This document shows positions 24,501 through 37,175 of a stretch of 64,000 bases of DNA, piece after piece. The notes under the pieces are model-generated. The model was not told where the DNA came from, made no database searches, and saw only the letters and a list, made by a program, of their open reading frames with translations. Source of the DNA: Balanoglossus misakiensis (lineage: Eukaryota > Hemichordata). Location: NCBI GenBank assembly GCA_040954595.2, contig CM082587.2, positions 6,076,001-6,140,000 on the forward strand, written 5' to 3'. Position numbers and translations under genes: made by a program. Each line of letters opens with the position of its first letter. Positions within the stretch are counted from its first letter, which is position 1.

Positions 24501-27500
24501 TAAAGGACTGGAATCTTTCGGGGGGAAATTCCAGAACTTCATCAGAGGAACACAAGCCTGTGCATTTTTTTTTTACTTACGGTTGCCGACAAGATTCCGG
24601 ATGCCCCTCAGCAGAGACGCCAGCACGGGATTGGCCGGCTCCGGTGGGTTGGTGGCGCCGTTGGCGTTGTTGTTGTTGGCCGAAGTGCCGTCCATGGAGT
24701 CGTCGTCGCTGCTGACATCGCCGGTGCCATGGGGCGGATGGGGCTGCAAGTACGGGTTGTGTTGGTTTATGAGTGACCCGACCAAGTTTCCAATCATGTC
24801 CGCCAGTTGCTCTTCACCTTGCTGTGTTAAAAAAAATACACAAAGCAGTTGTTTATCAGAACGAAATAAGTAAGATTACCAGTTTTTGATGTGGACATAC
24901 ATACATACACACATACATACATACATACAGACAGACAGACAGACAGACAGACAGAAGATGCTGACTAACCCCATAGGTTCATATGGTATGTATACATATA
25001 CAAAATGGGAGCTAAAAATAAGTTGCCAACTAGAACTTTTTTTTTTACGACAACAGATTTCGACTGGATTTATTCTAGGCAATCTGGAAAGCGCGCCCTC
25101 ATAGGACCCAAAACTTACAGGTTCAGAAGCGTCAGGAGAACTCGTCCGAGTAGAAGCGGTAGTAGTCGTGGGCGTAGCGGGTGCCGCAGTTGTTGCCGTT
25201 GTTGCTGTTGCGGAGGCTGATCGACTAGTGGTGGTGGTGCTACTGCTGGTCGTCGTCGTCGTGTCGGGTGCCTGTGTGGTGGGTCGGCGCAGGAAGAAGT
25301 GCCGGGAGGCGCACGGCAGGAACTGGTCTCTGTGCGCGTTCAGGCCGAAGAAGTTGGCCACGGGAACGGTTCGGCCGCCCGTCGCGAACATTCCGGGCAT
25401 CCCGCCCGTGGACGCCGAAGTCGCCGTACTGGTGCTAGTGCTGGTGCCGGTAGAAGTTGTTTGACCTGAGAACGCAAATTACACGTAGTGTTTACTGTTC
25501 TTTTTACTTGACATTTCCTATAGTACAATATGTTTCAGTTCAAGCCAATATTTTGGATTATGTGTATGTGCTAAATTTTTCTCAAACTCTCTGCCATACA
25601 CAAGCATGGTGCAGTGCCAAATACACAAGCTTTATAACGGAGACTTTGAAACTGCATTTTACAAAGAAGATATAAAAAGTAATTCACACATTAGTTAACT
25701 CTCCTCTTCAACAATGGGGAGAGTATCCACATTTTTATATAGGGTCAATTTGTAGGGTCAAGTGCAGATTTACATCAGCGATTTGGTGACAGCTCCAACT
25801 CAAAAATCATCACTTTTAACAGTTAACGACTTTGGTGGCCAATATATGCCCCTAGTACCTGTTTGTGTCGAAGTTGCCGTTGAAGTCGCCGTTGTGCCCC
25901 CCTGTCTGGCGGTTCCCCCCGCGGGCCCAGGTTGCATAGACTGCATCAGATTCTGGAGGACCGGTAGCATGTGCGCCAATTCGTTCAGGCCGCCGGGGAG
26001 GGCGGTGGGATTGGCCGCCTGCGGTGCCGGCTGGGTGCCACTGGTGGTGGTCGAGGCGGTGGTGGTACCGCTGCTGCTGCTGCTGCCGGTGGTGGTACTG
26101 CCTGTGGTGGTTCCGCTGTTGGTGCCACTGCCGGTTGTGCTTGCGCTAGTGACTATGACTGGGCGACCACCTGGGAACAAACCATGGAAAGTGCTCGGTG
26201 AAAGTGAAGTCAAGACAAAAGTTTTGTTGATTCAAGTCGTAAGCTGTTTTGAGTCCTTCCACACAAAACCACTACAAAGAGAACCTGTTTTGAGATGACA
26301 GATATATACAAAGCAGGACCGATTGTAGGATTAAGCAAAACATCTCCAATGTTGTCAACAAACAGTTGTCAAGTTTTATATTGATTAACCATCAGTCTAT
26401 TACTGATGTATATTTCTGCAGTGAGCACCTCAAAATAATATCTCCAGTTTTTACCCCTTAAACCAGAAAACCTTTCAAAATTGTCCCCCAAGTTCCAGAC
26501 CAAGCCTTTTGCAACAACCTTCTCCCAATTCCGAGAACCCAAATATTCATGGGTGCCCAAAACCCCAGAAAGTACTTATCCTCTAACTAGTCAACGTAAT
26601 TTAATTCTACCTGGGCGGATTTGTATGGGTATAGCCGTGGTTCGAGATATTGACATCATGATAGGTGGCCCCATACCCAGTATACCTGCAAGCGATGCAG
26701 CACTGGTTGCTGCAGAGTGGGCAGACGCTGGAGTCGCACTTGGCTGCGGCGGTGGTGGTGTTGGTGTTGGCTGTGGCGCTGCAGTGCCGGATGTAGTTGT
26801 ACTAGACGGTCTGCTTGTTCCAGCAGTGCCTGGAAACGAAAATGAGTTGAATGTAGTACACTGATTTTCTTGGGGAGGAAAGGAGTGAGAATAGACTGCT
26901 AACATCGGGGGTTACTACAGGAAGACAGAGGCAGATGAGGGAAGGGCAGGGGATCTGACTTACTTGCAGTGGTCGTTGTTGAGTCAGTGGTTGAGGCCGC
27001 TGTGGTACCAGTTGACATTCGGCCACCAGACGTCGACTGCACTGTATGCAGATTGATATTGGTCTGGAAAAAAAATCAGTAAAATGACACCGCCAGTCTG
27101 TACTAAAACTCTTTAACCCTTTAACTGTCATGTTCTAATCTGGCCCAAACCCTTTACAGTTATTGCTTGAAACTTGTTTTGATTGGAGCACCATCAAATA
27201 AAGAATTAACCATACAGGTTGACTTTAAAACATGTCAAAATAAGAGGGTTTGGAAATCATTCCCTAAATTCAGAGGAAGATGAATAAAGGCCCAATATTC
27301 TATACAGTCCCACTGACAGGAATATAATCTTTGCTTCAACACCTACCTGTAGTGAATTCTGCGGGAGTGAGGGCAAGACCGGTGTAGGCGGTGCTCGCAA
27401 GACCCGCGGAGGTGGCCGGGTCATGTCTACCATACAGTCGGAAATTCCGTGGTACGAGTGGCTGATGAAATGAAGCACTTCCGTCACCAAGTTGCAATGT

Positions 27501-30256
27501 CTCTGAGCCAAACGAACACCCTCGTCCTGTGAAAATTCAAAATGTAAGTATGTAAAATTCCTTTTATTTAAAAAACAACGGTAAAAGCCTCTAGAGCTTA
27601 CACTTTTTGTACAATTTTCATGATTTTATTTTCCGACTTAAATTGGTCAATCTAAATAAGCTTACTGATAGTATACATGAACATCTGATCAAGGCCTGAT
27701 TGGGGCTGTATGCTGCAATTCGAACACAGTATATATTAAACGGGTGACACACCCATTTAATCAGCTTCCATACAAACAGTACAGAGCTATCATGGTATAC
27801 ATCACCAAGAGATGACAAACTGATCCAAATGAAGGTAATACAAGGGAGGTGGACAAGGGGTGGGATACGAACAAGCGAATTGTCCAACATGACCCCCTTC
27901 TCCCCCAGGTAAATACTCACATCTCTAGAGAAGTCGGGGTCTTCTCTCAGATATCGCTGAAAACGATCTAGATGAGGCTGCAGGCGACGCTGCAGTCTGT
28001 TAATTTCATCGATCAGATCCGCCATGACCGGCATGTTGGGATGACTAGAAGAGAACCAAAGAAGGAGGCATTTATTTAACCTATCCTGTTAAGTAAGCAA
28101 TACATCGCTGTTCACAGGCATCAACATACATATACTAAATTTCCCATAACACTTACTCAGGATTCCACAGCCGGCTCAGGATGTCAGTGAGTGAAGGGGT
28201 TCCGGGCCCACCACTTGTGGTCGTGGTACCCGCGCTGTCGCTGGACGCGGCCGCAGCCCCTCCCGTGGCCCCTCCACTGGGACTTTCGTCGCCGAATAAT
28301 GATCGGCCGGAAACGCTGCCACCGGGCGGATTCTACGACATTCACAAGGTGAAGGTTATAAGTACAGTAAGACCTGTCTAAACCGAAACCTGTCTAATCT
28401 GGAAACCTGTCTATACCAAACACATATTCCTGGCCCTTTGACATAGAACCATATGTTAAAAGAGCCACATAGAATGGACACCTCTGCAAACTGAACAATT
28501 TCTTCAGTCCCTTTGGAGTTCGGTTTAGCCAGGTTTTACTGTATATGAGACAGGTTTAGAGTTGTTCAAACCAGTGTTGACATTAATACTTCAATTAACC
28601 ATCTTTGGATGATTAAGTTGATATTTGTGATGCCCACAATAATCCTCAAACATTGTATAGTGCTATCATAATGAGTTCGGTGCTTTAAAATGTGTACTCT
28701 CTCACCTCCAACCTGTCGATGGTTTCGTAAGCTTGTCTTATCATGTTGCGGACGTGGTCCACACGGAGTTGCGATTCACTGTGTAGTTGGGGAACGGCTA
28801 ACTGTCCCAGGTTTATGTGCACATCCACGGAGGAGCCATCAGCCTACAAGTGACAATTGCAGACAGGGTGCCATATTACAAATCATGGTTGTGATCATAG
28901 GGGGCTCCATTATAAGACAGAAACACAAGTTACTACCAGTATTTGTGTGTGTCTGTTTCAGGCGCATGTTGTCAGTATTTCAGCTGCATGATGTCAGTAC
29001 CTGAACAGTAATGGAACGCTACTCACTGATTGTCGTGAAGTCACCCGCGCGTTGCGTCCAATGTCACCCATTCCTGATATCACCTGCTGAACAATACGCT
29101 GGGGTTACGGAGAAAATGAAAAAAAAATCTGTGAGACAGTATTCTCTGGAAAGACAATCTTGGGCGCTCATCCACTTTGACTGTTTCACGCACATGGGTT
29201 TGTTTGTACAGAGGTGCTGAATTCTGGGGTTCGCCTTTTAGTTAACACAAGGCTAACCCACTGTGAGCCAGGTGTTAGCAAAATGACCTTTGACCCGCAT
29301 TGCATCTTACCTGTACTTCATTGGAGTCGGTTACGTCTGCCGGCAAAGTGAACGCCCCGACCACGATGCTCTCTCTACTAGACCTAGAACTAGTGCTGGT
29401 GGTGGTTGTGGTGGTGCCTGTTGTTGAGGGTCTAGTGGTGCTGGTCCTGGCATGGGGAGGGGGACGCTGCACCAGATGGACCACTTTCCCGTTCACTTCG
29501 TAATCTGAAAGCTTCTTTTCGTCTTGCAGAACCCTCCCTTGATAGATCAGACGCTGGGAATTGGCCTCAATGTCCTTGTACAGACAAGAAGAAAGTCATT
29601 GTAGATTATAGAACCTTCTTGGAAGTTTGAAGTAATATAACATTATATAAATAAGTAAAGTGTGGCAGAACAACCTTCCACATTCGTATATTGATAAGAT
29701 AGTTTAAGAAATAATTCTATTTACATGAACACACACCTGTAGTTAAAATGGTGAAAGAAGGGTAATTGTTTATATTTATTATTATATTTAGTCGAAAAAG
29801 TCATGTCAGCAAAAAATGACACTTACCACATCTTTTTCTATCTTGTTTTTGAAGTCCTTCACAGTAATCTGTCAAAACCAGAGCAAAAGAAAACAGATTT
29901 AATTAAAGTTTGCCACTACAGTTGACATATACATGTAGTCTGCATACAATATTACAATGTTACAATGGAATGCTGATGTTAATTTGTATCAACAGGACCA
30001 ACGTTGGGAAAAAATGTACATAGGTATGCCTTCATAATATGACAATTATTATGCATATACACTGCAAACACAATGAAAGAGGATGTAACAAAAGGGGACT
30101 TAGCAGTTTGGCATACAGACAGCGATGATAATGTTAGTGTTCTTTACATGCTTTAGCAAGCAGTCCATTTTCATTGTGATACGTTGTACTTACATCATCT
30201 TCAACTGAAAACGACCTTGTCTGCGAGTCCAGGGTTTTAATGGTCAATTCCATCAT
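20466..30256 (-). CDS. BAG6: large proline-rich protein BAG6 (BAT3/Scythe)
   Basis: Twenty-two coding exons total 3627 bases, 1208 residues: 30256-30194, 29868-29827, 29574-29311, 28843-28706, 28332-28157, 28044-27921, 27526-27347, 27063-26964, 26829-26611, 26170-25859, 25465-25119, 24821-24581, 24236-24033, 23829-23654, 23466-23413, 23191-23089, 22731-22601, 22185-22038, 21852-21698, 21304-21218, 21052-20945, 20720-20466. A ubiquitin-like domain spans about residues 2-75 ([36 protein letters not shown]). Then come long Thr/Ser/Pro/Gly-rich linkers, helical blocks ([19 protein letters not shown]) and the C-terminal BAG-like region ([34 protein letters not shown]). BAG6 is a holdase that routes tail-anchored and mislocalised proteins to insertion or ubiquitination. 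An acceptor at 30306 and an upstream stop in the untranslated exon (donor at 31002) support the ATG at 30256. Confidence 0.97.
21498..21597. repeat. compound microsatellite in a BAG6 intron
   Basis: CACT/CTCA repeats grade into CT, then TA and TATG dinucleotide-type runs. It lies between the exons ending at 21304 and 21698. Confidence 0.9.
22978..23068. repeat. short dispersed palindromic element in a BAG6 intron
   Basis: Second copy of the element at 15677-15773. It starts TTAACCCTTTCACCCC and keeps CTCTTGAGGTCCAAC, CCATAGAA, CAATGG, TTTGGAC and ACCATGG. The right end (AAAAGGGTGG) is a degraded inverse of the left end. Confidence 0.6.
24290..24436. mobile_element. 147-base hAT-like MITE in a BAG6 intron
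   Basis: The left end CAGTGTTCTCCCCAG and right end CTGGGGAGAACACTG are perfect 15-base inverted repeats. The GCCACTCTG/GCCACTCTGCC blocks inside are further related. The CAGTGNTTCTC-type terminus resembles hAT family ends. No clean 8-base target duplication is visible, only GGTGG on both sides. It sits between the coding exons at 24236 and 24581 and has no open frame. Confidence 0.65.
24896..24956. repeat. (CATA)n/(CAGA)n microsatellite in a BAG6 intron
   Basis: Runs of ACATACAT followed by eight or so CAGA units, between the coding exons ending at 25119 and starting at 24821. Confidence 0.9.
28365..28541. mobile_element. 177-base MITE with TA target duplication in a BAG6 intron
   Basis: The left end CAGTAAGACCTGTCTAAACC and the reverse complement of the right end (CAGTAAAACCTGGCTAAACC) agree at 18 of 20 positions. 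Both ends are flanked by TA (28363-28364 and 28542-28543). The internal sequence repeats CCTGTCTA-type motifs. TA duplication and a CAGT start fit the Tc1/mariner-pogo group; that placement is inference. It has no coding capacity and lies between the exons at 28706 and 28332. Confidence 0.75.
29284..29296 (-). promoter_or_regulatory. DR1-type nuclear-receptor motif in a BAG6 intron
   Basis: Reverse strand reads GGGTCAAAGGTCA, two hexamers of the AGGTCA type spaced by one base. This is the classical DR1 pattern bound by RXR heterodimers and HNF4. It is 15 bases from the 3' side of a coding exon. A single motif may occur by chance. Confidence 0.35.
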
Positions 30257-31517
30257 TTTGGTAAGCTTCTTGGGTGTTAGAATTGAGACAGTAATGATAC
30301 GCTTGCCTAGAAAATAAAAGTGGGGGATTTGATCTACTTGTGATGTTACAATGGAATCACTCCAAACTGGATGTTGGTCTGTATATCTGATACACGACCA
30401 GTAAGTTTGAAGAAACATATCACAAAGTTGTACTAACACAAAAGATATTTATATCACAATCCTCAATATTTGCAAGTTTGAAATTCCATGGAAATGATAA
30501 GCGACTAAAGAGCAGGTCGCTTTCAAGCTCTATTAAAATAATCTGTCAATAAATTGCAATACATTCAGCGTTGTATCTTTGTACTGCCAAGAACACAGCA
30601 ATCACATGTACATACAATGTATATTGTATTATAATTGTTGTATTGTATTGTACATGTACATACACTGTACAAGGGCATCGCACTCAAGTCAAGACAGCAC
30701 ACTCCAGCCAAAAGCTTTACACTAAAACATTTACAACGTCTATTTAGTTGGCTATCTTTTACCTATAATCACGTTTGCGACGAGCCCTTGGGGCGATCGC
30801 TTTCATGGCCTGGACAAAATAGTTCTTGACATGGTTGCAACACCATGAACAGGCACGCATGTGTGATGTACTTTAGTTTATGATTCATACTTTCGTGTGA
30901 AGCAACGTCATCGTTGTTCGTTTCGAAATGAACCACAAATGCGCGTGCGAATCGACAGTCCGCTCCACTTTTAGTACAGCAATCCACACACATTTACTCA
31001 CCTATGAAATCTGCCTCTAACGAGAAATATGGTGGCTAATTTACCCCGCAAACGTACAACATTTCTGGAGCTGTTTCAACACAACACAAACCGTATGACA
31101 CAAAGTCCAAAATGTCTGCCACGGACCTAAACAGGAAGTAGACAATAAATAATTCACCCCCTGTATTTAAATCGCGCAAAATCGCACAAATTAAACTCTA
31201 TTATCGCTCTGATTTTGCTTAAAACCTAAAAATAAAATGTAGAAATTGGACTGGCAAGTCCTGAACATGAAACGTACAGCAGGAGCCGGTCGCGACCCTT
31301 GACCTCTGCGGTCACAACAAAGATGGCTGCGTGCAAGTAAATCATAACACTAAACAGTAACAGAGAGCGAGAGCGTAGAGTTCCCACGAAACATTCGCAA
31401 TCGCCATCTTCCCCTCATATGTGTTTGGTATATCGGTATCCTAAAACCGAGAGACTTTTACACTGAAGAGTTTAATCTGGGAAAGGAAGCCTGGGGAACG
31501 AGAACGCTCGTTCTACG
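30257..31517. promoter_or_regulatory. bidirectional BAG6/UBAC1 promoter region with a BAG6 untranslated exon
   Basis: The two genes start in opposite directions about 1.26 kb apart. BAG6 5' UTR sequence precedes its ATG back to an acceptor at 30306. A GTGAGT donor whose exon ends at 31002 marks an untranslated first exon reaching toward about 31120. Between 31120 and 31517 there is an ETS-like ACAGGAAGT at about 31131 and a YY1-like AAGATGGCTGCG at about 31320. No TATA box is obvious. This suits divergent housekeeping transcription. Confidence 0.6.
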
Positions 31518-34500
31518 ATGGTGGTGACAGAATCAAATCTGTTTGAAGGCAAGATGAAATTGAAAATCAGGATTTGTGATATGAAAGGTGATCAAGGTAG
31601 GTATCAGGAATCGGAACGACTGATTTTAATGGCGTGTTAATACATGAACTTATATTTTGTTAAGATATAATCCAAATAAAAATGGTCTTGTCATGTTATT
31701 TATAGGTGTCATAGAAGTAGATCAAAGCATAACAGCACATAAAGTAAAGGAAAGATTTCTGTGGATCAATGGAGGAAGTGAGTATAATTTGCCGTGTCTT
31801 GCATTATAATACTTTGTGATGTGATGCGTTGTATCAGTCTAGTGCTGTGCTGGGATATGTTGCAGAATATACAGTATTCATGTGGATATGCATATTATAA
31901 TGTTCTAGTGTACTGTTGTGCTGTGCTGTACACTAAGTGTATGTATGTGCTGCACTGCATTTATTCCGCCTTGAGTTTTGTTGCATTGTGTTGTGTGTCT
32001 GTCACATGTCAATAAATGAATGGTGAGACCAATATCTTATTTTGAGATCACCTTTAATCTAAGATGTACATTTCTTGTCAATTGTTTGAATAGTGACCCA
32101 TCCTGAGGATTCTAAAGCTGCCATATATTATAGACTAGTCCACGTTTCTAGTGGAAACACGATATTGGATGATACAACACTTGCACAGGAAGGAGTCAAG
32201 GATGGAGGTATGTTGTCAAACCTCATTCAAGATGTCCATTATCAAAAGATGTAAACTTGTGTCTGTGATACGAGTCAATGTTGCAGTTCAGTGTACTATT
32301 TCATTTGACATAAAAATCAGTGACGCACTTCATCATGACATGCTTCTCAGAAATTTGCATTGAAAGCTTTTTTCGTCACACCTTACAGATGAATTTCTTC
32401 TGGTGCGAAGGCGACTTCCTCCCCCACCGGTTCTGCCACCAAACAGTCGTGTAAGTGCTCAGTTCATTCCTGGTTTTATTGCAAGGGAAATTACAAAATG
32501 TGTTCCGTTCCAAACAATCCAATTAATTTGAATTATATACATGTACATATATTATCATTATTAGAAAGATAACGCAAAGGCACCAACTGCGGCAGATATC
32601 ACCAAGGCAACAGAAGGAATTGCAGCCAAAAATCTTGACAGAAAGCCAGACAATCCAGCACCCTCATCAGAGGTATGTGTTAAGTCCAGTCAGCTGTGTC
32701 TTTGGCCGCCTCTCTACATCGGAACATGCACCATAGAAAATCTTGGGGGTTTTTTTCAAAGTAAAGTACTCAACCAATCAACAAGCTTTATGCATTCTAC
32801 ATACACATGGAGTTTTCTATAACGAGCACTCTGATTGGCTTTGACATTGCAGTTTTCACGGGAACTCAGGAAGATCCTACTGACGCTGACAGACACAGCT
32901 CACAGACTGCTGTGTTTGAATCCGGATGCAGTGGAAATCATCTCCCAGGCCAGTGGTAAGAATAACGCAAAGTTGTGTCTTACCATACTTCATGTTGGTG
33001 AATTGTATGTATGAATGATGATCATGTATGACTGAGGCAAGGAAATTTCTCTCATTGTCTCACAGAGATCCTCGATGAAGAGCAAGAATCGGCAAACAAA
33101 GTTGACGAGAAAGCGCTTCAGCAGTTACGCGATATGGGATTTGCCGAAAACAGAGCCAGCAAAGCACTATTGCTGAACAGGTAGGAAGAACATGTTCTAT
33201 AATGGCTTCGTAAAACAATCGTAATACACAGCACACACCATATTCATGAATATTCAAATCAACTGCACATACAGTTGCTTGTGTCTGGCAATGCAAAGCA
33301 AAATCAAGTGGAATTCCGTACAGGTGCAGCAACTTTCAAAACTTCCAAGTTAATCTTTGTCTGTAAAAATACGTCGATATGATGATATATATCACGGCTC
33401 TAGATCTGTAGTGTGTTTTGACTCAGAGCAATATTCCCTTCTGTTCCGTAGAATGTCACCGGTGGACGCCATGGAATGGCTGCTCAAACACCAGGATGAT
33501 CCGGACATCGATAAACCATTGGAAACCCCAGAGGAGGCTCCGAAGGAGAAACCAGCACAGGAAGGTGCCACTGGCGGCAAAGACGTCAACAGCCACTTGG
33601 CTGTCTTCAAACAGTTCAGGAAGAGAACCTTCAAACCGAATCAGAGGGTCTGTATCCTTGGCCTTGTGAGGTCATAGATCTTGACCTTGAACAACTGAAA
33701 CTCAGTACAGGAGACAGTCTTACGAAGTCATGGTTCCAGCCAAGTCTTGGGCTTTGTCATAGTCATTCTTCGTTGCACAGTCTTAGCTTTCTTCTAAGTA
33801 ATGACAATTTCTGAATCAGTGCAGTGCAATACCACTTTAATTAATCTTTTTCAATATGATTACATCTGTGTCTCATTTGATTGCATTGTTTCAATTCACA
33901 GGCTTTCTTGAGGCTGAAAGAGATGGGATTTGATGAGAAAGACGTGATTGACGCGCTGAAAGTGAATGGAAATAACGAGAAAGCTGCGGTACGTTCTACA
34001 GTGGTGGTTATCGTCGTTGGAAAAGTGAAAAATAAATACAAATGAAGAATGACCTTTGCCCAGTCTAGACATCATACCAATAAAATGTTTGTTTTTTCTT
34101 AAATCCTAAATTATGGCCCACATCATATACACTCACTGAACTGTCCGTTTGGGGGTTGTTTTCATTTTCAGTGCGATTGGTTGCTAGGCGACAGGAAACC
34201 GGCTGCCAAGGACTTGGAGGTGGGGTTGAATCCGGAGACAGCACTCTTCCAAGCGATCGTCAATGATCCGGTAGTGTTGCTGGGTCTCAGCAATCCAAGA
34301 ACTCTATTGGGTAAGAGAGCTCCTATGAGCAGCTTGCATCAGTCAGTACCTTCACCAATGAGAGATTAAGGTCGAATGCTGTATGTAATCTGAAATGTTG
34401 TATGATGTCATACGAACAAAACAGGGGTCATGAAAATTGACTACCAGTTTTTCCCAAATGTTTCTTGTCGTAGATAACTAACGGAGTTTATTTCTTTTCT

Positions 34501-34655
34501 CCTTTGCAGCGTTTGAACATATCCTCGAAAACCCAATCAGCAGCTCAGACTATCTGAATGACCCAGTCATCGGTCCCGTACTCATCCAGATATCGCGCAT
34601 ATATCAGACAGAAAAACACGCTATTTCGTCGCCACTGCCATCATCGTCATCATGA
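31518..34655 (+). CDS. UBAC1: ubiquitin-associated domain-containing protein 1 (KPC2)
   Basis: Eleven exons (31518-31596, 31706-31777, 32094-32207, 32389-32450, 32565-32672, 32853-32955, 33066-33180, 33452-33647, 33902-33988, 34172-34310, 34510-34655) total 1221 bases, 406 residues, matching the vertebrate length of about 405. An N-terminal ubiquitin-like domain covers about residues 14-97 ([43 protein letters not shown]). UBA domain 1 lies at about 189-235 ([20 protein letters not shown]) and UBA 2 at about 284-322 ([20 protein letters not shown]). A C-terminal STI1-like segment follows at about 332-395 ([20 protein letters not shown]). UBAC1 is the non-catalytic subunit of the KPC ubiquitin ligase with RNF123 and links substrates to the proteasome. 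The exon 8 donor is AGG/GTCTGT, weaker than the rest; all others are ordinary. Confidence 0.97.
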
Positions 34656-37175
34656 TCCTGAATGGACTATCAATACTGGACTTTTTATACTGTCCCTTAT
34701 TGTAATTAAGTCAACAGCTGAAAATTCGACAACTGCTTGTTAGTTTATAACAGATATTGATTGTATAGATTCATAACTTTGCTTCGATGTATTGCTCCAG
34801 TTGTCAAACACCACCGTGTACACAAACTTGAAGATGTCACTGTATCCAAATAATGCAATGAAATTAATGTCAGATGATGGCATCGTGTGACAAAAATTTC
34901 TGTCAGCTTTTGAGAAGGCGTATTAACCGTGTATCTGATTTTGTCATGCAGAGTGAGAAACTGTAATACAACAAGAGGCTTCTACATATTAAAAGCAACA
35001 ATTTTTTTCTGTAGTAAGGCCCACGACAGACTTGGCCACTCTGTTGAAGAAAAATGTAAAATAAAAAAGAATGATTAAATTGGTAATTTTGCAATCAAAT
35101 TATATTATCCTTTCTGACTAATTGCGGAGAAGCACTTTGAAAATTTACATTTAAACGTAATAGTCTTGCCATTTTGTGTGTCATGAATAATCCAGTGTCG
35201 TGTAAGTTTTATAATCATGGACATTTTCCTCGCTTGACGGGCAAGTCGGAATCAAATGGACAATTGAAACAGTTGTGAAATGATGAAGTCCGTCGTATAA
35301 TTGTGTCTTTGTGATTTACGTACTTCGCTTGAAAGTGAAATAAATATCTTCTTTATTAATAAATGTCTAGGTCTCAGAATTTGCGTCTATTATTGCATGA
35401 ATTTATTGCAACTAATTTACAGTCATTACGCTCTTGATGTTTGTTGGTTAACAATATTGGACTGAGAAACATCCAAAATGGCTGCATTGAAGGTGACTTT
35501 TCCAACTTCAGAAGTCCTGCCATAAGGCTCAAAAAAAAAACGTATCTAGTCATAACGATGCGAATTTCTTTAAACGCTTTTTTACTTGAGTCAGTTCATT
35601 TTACAACTTTCCATGCAGTTTTGTATATTTATATATCAGTGTAAAACAGTTATTGTTCACACTCTTAACATATTACCTAATCCTGTACATGAAACATAGT
35701 AGTACTGTATTCATCATATTCTCTTTGACCGACACAATCATGTGAAGTGTCAATCCTGCCCGAAAGGTTCTAAGAGCCATCGGAAATGTGATCATATTCA
35801 TCCATAAAAGCACTAGGTCAGTGTGTGTCATGAAAATAGTATAGGGACCACACTTCGGAGATGTTAACTGTCATTGAGCGATCCTTAAAGTATGCTGATT
35901 AAAAGGTTTCTTGCTGTGGTATATATTGCACGATCACCAGAAATCGACTCCAGTAAGTCTCGTCGACCGTGACATGATTTGATGATCACGGCATGAATAG
36001 TGATCGTTCACCGTTCTGCCACTGGTGGCGCTGTGGTACAGCCAGCGTCCTCCCGACTGATTCCAACAGTAAATAGTAGATATAGTGAAAAAACGAAGTA
36101 TTCTGCCCCCAGAATAATTGCTGCTGGACATGAGAGACAGCTCTGTATACCGTGGAATAAAACAGGCAAGTCTTACCTCAGATGGTGGCGTTTTCCGGGG
36201 CAGTAAATGCAGTGCAGCGCTCTCAAATGAACATGTAGGCCTGACGTGGCAAAAAACTCGGCACACTGGGGAGGTGTGAATTTACATCAAACAGCGGAAA
36301 ACCAATTTGCATATTAAATAACAAACAAACTATGTACATGTGCACCTGCACACAGCAGCCATCCAATCAAGGACTTGCACTTACAAGCAATTACATGCAA
36401 TTATATAACAGACGCACAATTATCCCCAAACTGTACGTTGTTCATTCAAATGACACCAAGATCAAACAACAACACAATATGTTGATCATAGTAGAGTCTT
36501 TTCTCAGTTTTTATCGATAATACTTCATAAACGTTACAAATAGAACACCACAGAACCTGAAACTGAAATCTAACACTAAGGGGCGCTAATCCGACACTAC
36601 AATTTTGCCTGACAACCATAGGCTACAGGTGAAGAATGTGTAGTGAAAAATAAACTCCATTTCAAACAAAATCTCTGAAAAACCAATATTCCCTGAATAG
36701 CTTCTTGGATACACATTTTCCACTCACAAATATATACAAAAAGAAACCAAAATTTAAAAGATATAAGTTTAGTCGTGACACTATAACCGTTACGGTTTCC
36801 TCAAAGTTAAAACATGATTTTCAACACTTAAAGGACCTCATGTGCTATGCAAAGAGATAATAAATCTTATTGGGATAAAAACATATGTGCCATGTTTCTC
36901 AAGATGTACCCAAGAAGCATGGAAGACGACGAAAAAATAGCCTTCAAGTTGCAGATTAAAAAAATCCGGTTAATATGACCAGTTCCATGTTTACTATAAT
37001 CACTACACGTACGTTTAGCACGACAGGCACAGCACGTTCAAGCAATGAACAAAATGTCTTTATATGCATCTTAAGTTAACTGACTACGCCATCTGGCCCG
37101 CATATTCGGTTCTGACGCATGGTCGCATACTAGATTGATTCTCCTAGAGTTGGGATATGCCAGGACCTCAGTGTT
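34656..37175. other. UBAC1 3' UTR and intergenic region
   Basis: An AATAAA at 35339-35344, with another at about 35359, is a good candidate for the UBAC1 polyadenylation site, giving a 3' UTR of about 700 bases. From there to 37175 the DNA is non-coding as far as I can see and should include the 3' UTR of the minus-strand CAP-LIM gene. Confidence 0.5.
35339..35344 (+). promoter_or_regulatory. candidate UBAC1 polyadenylation signal
   Basis: AATAAA followed within about 20 bases by a second AATAAA and a GT-rich stretch, 684 bases after the stop codon. Confidence 0.5.

Noticed and set aside
24876-26298. Long plus-strand frames rich in Val/Leu/Ala opposite BAG6
   Set aside because: They are antisense shadows of the Thr/Ser-rich BAG6 exons 10 and 11.
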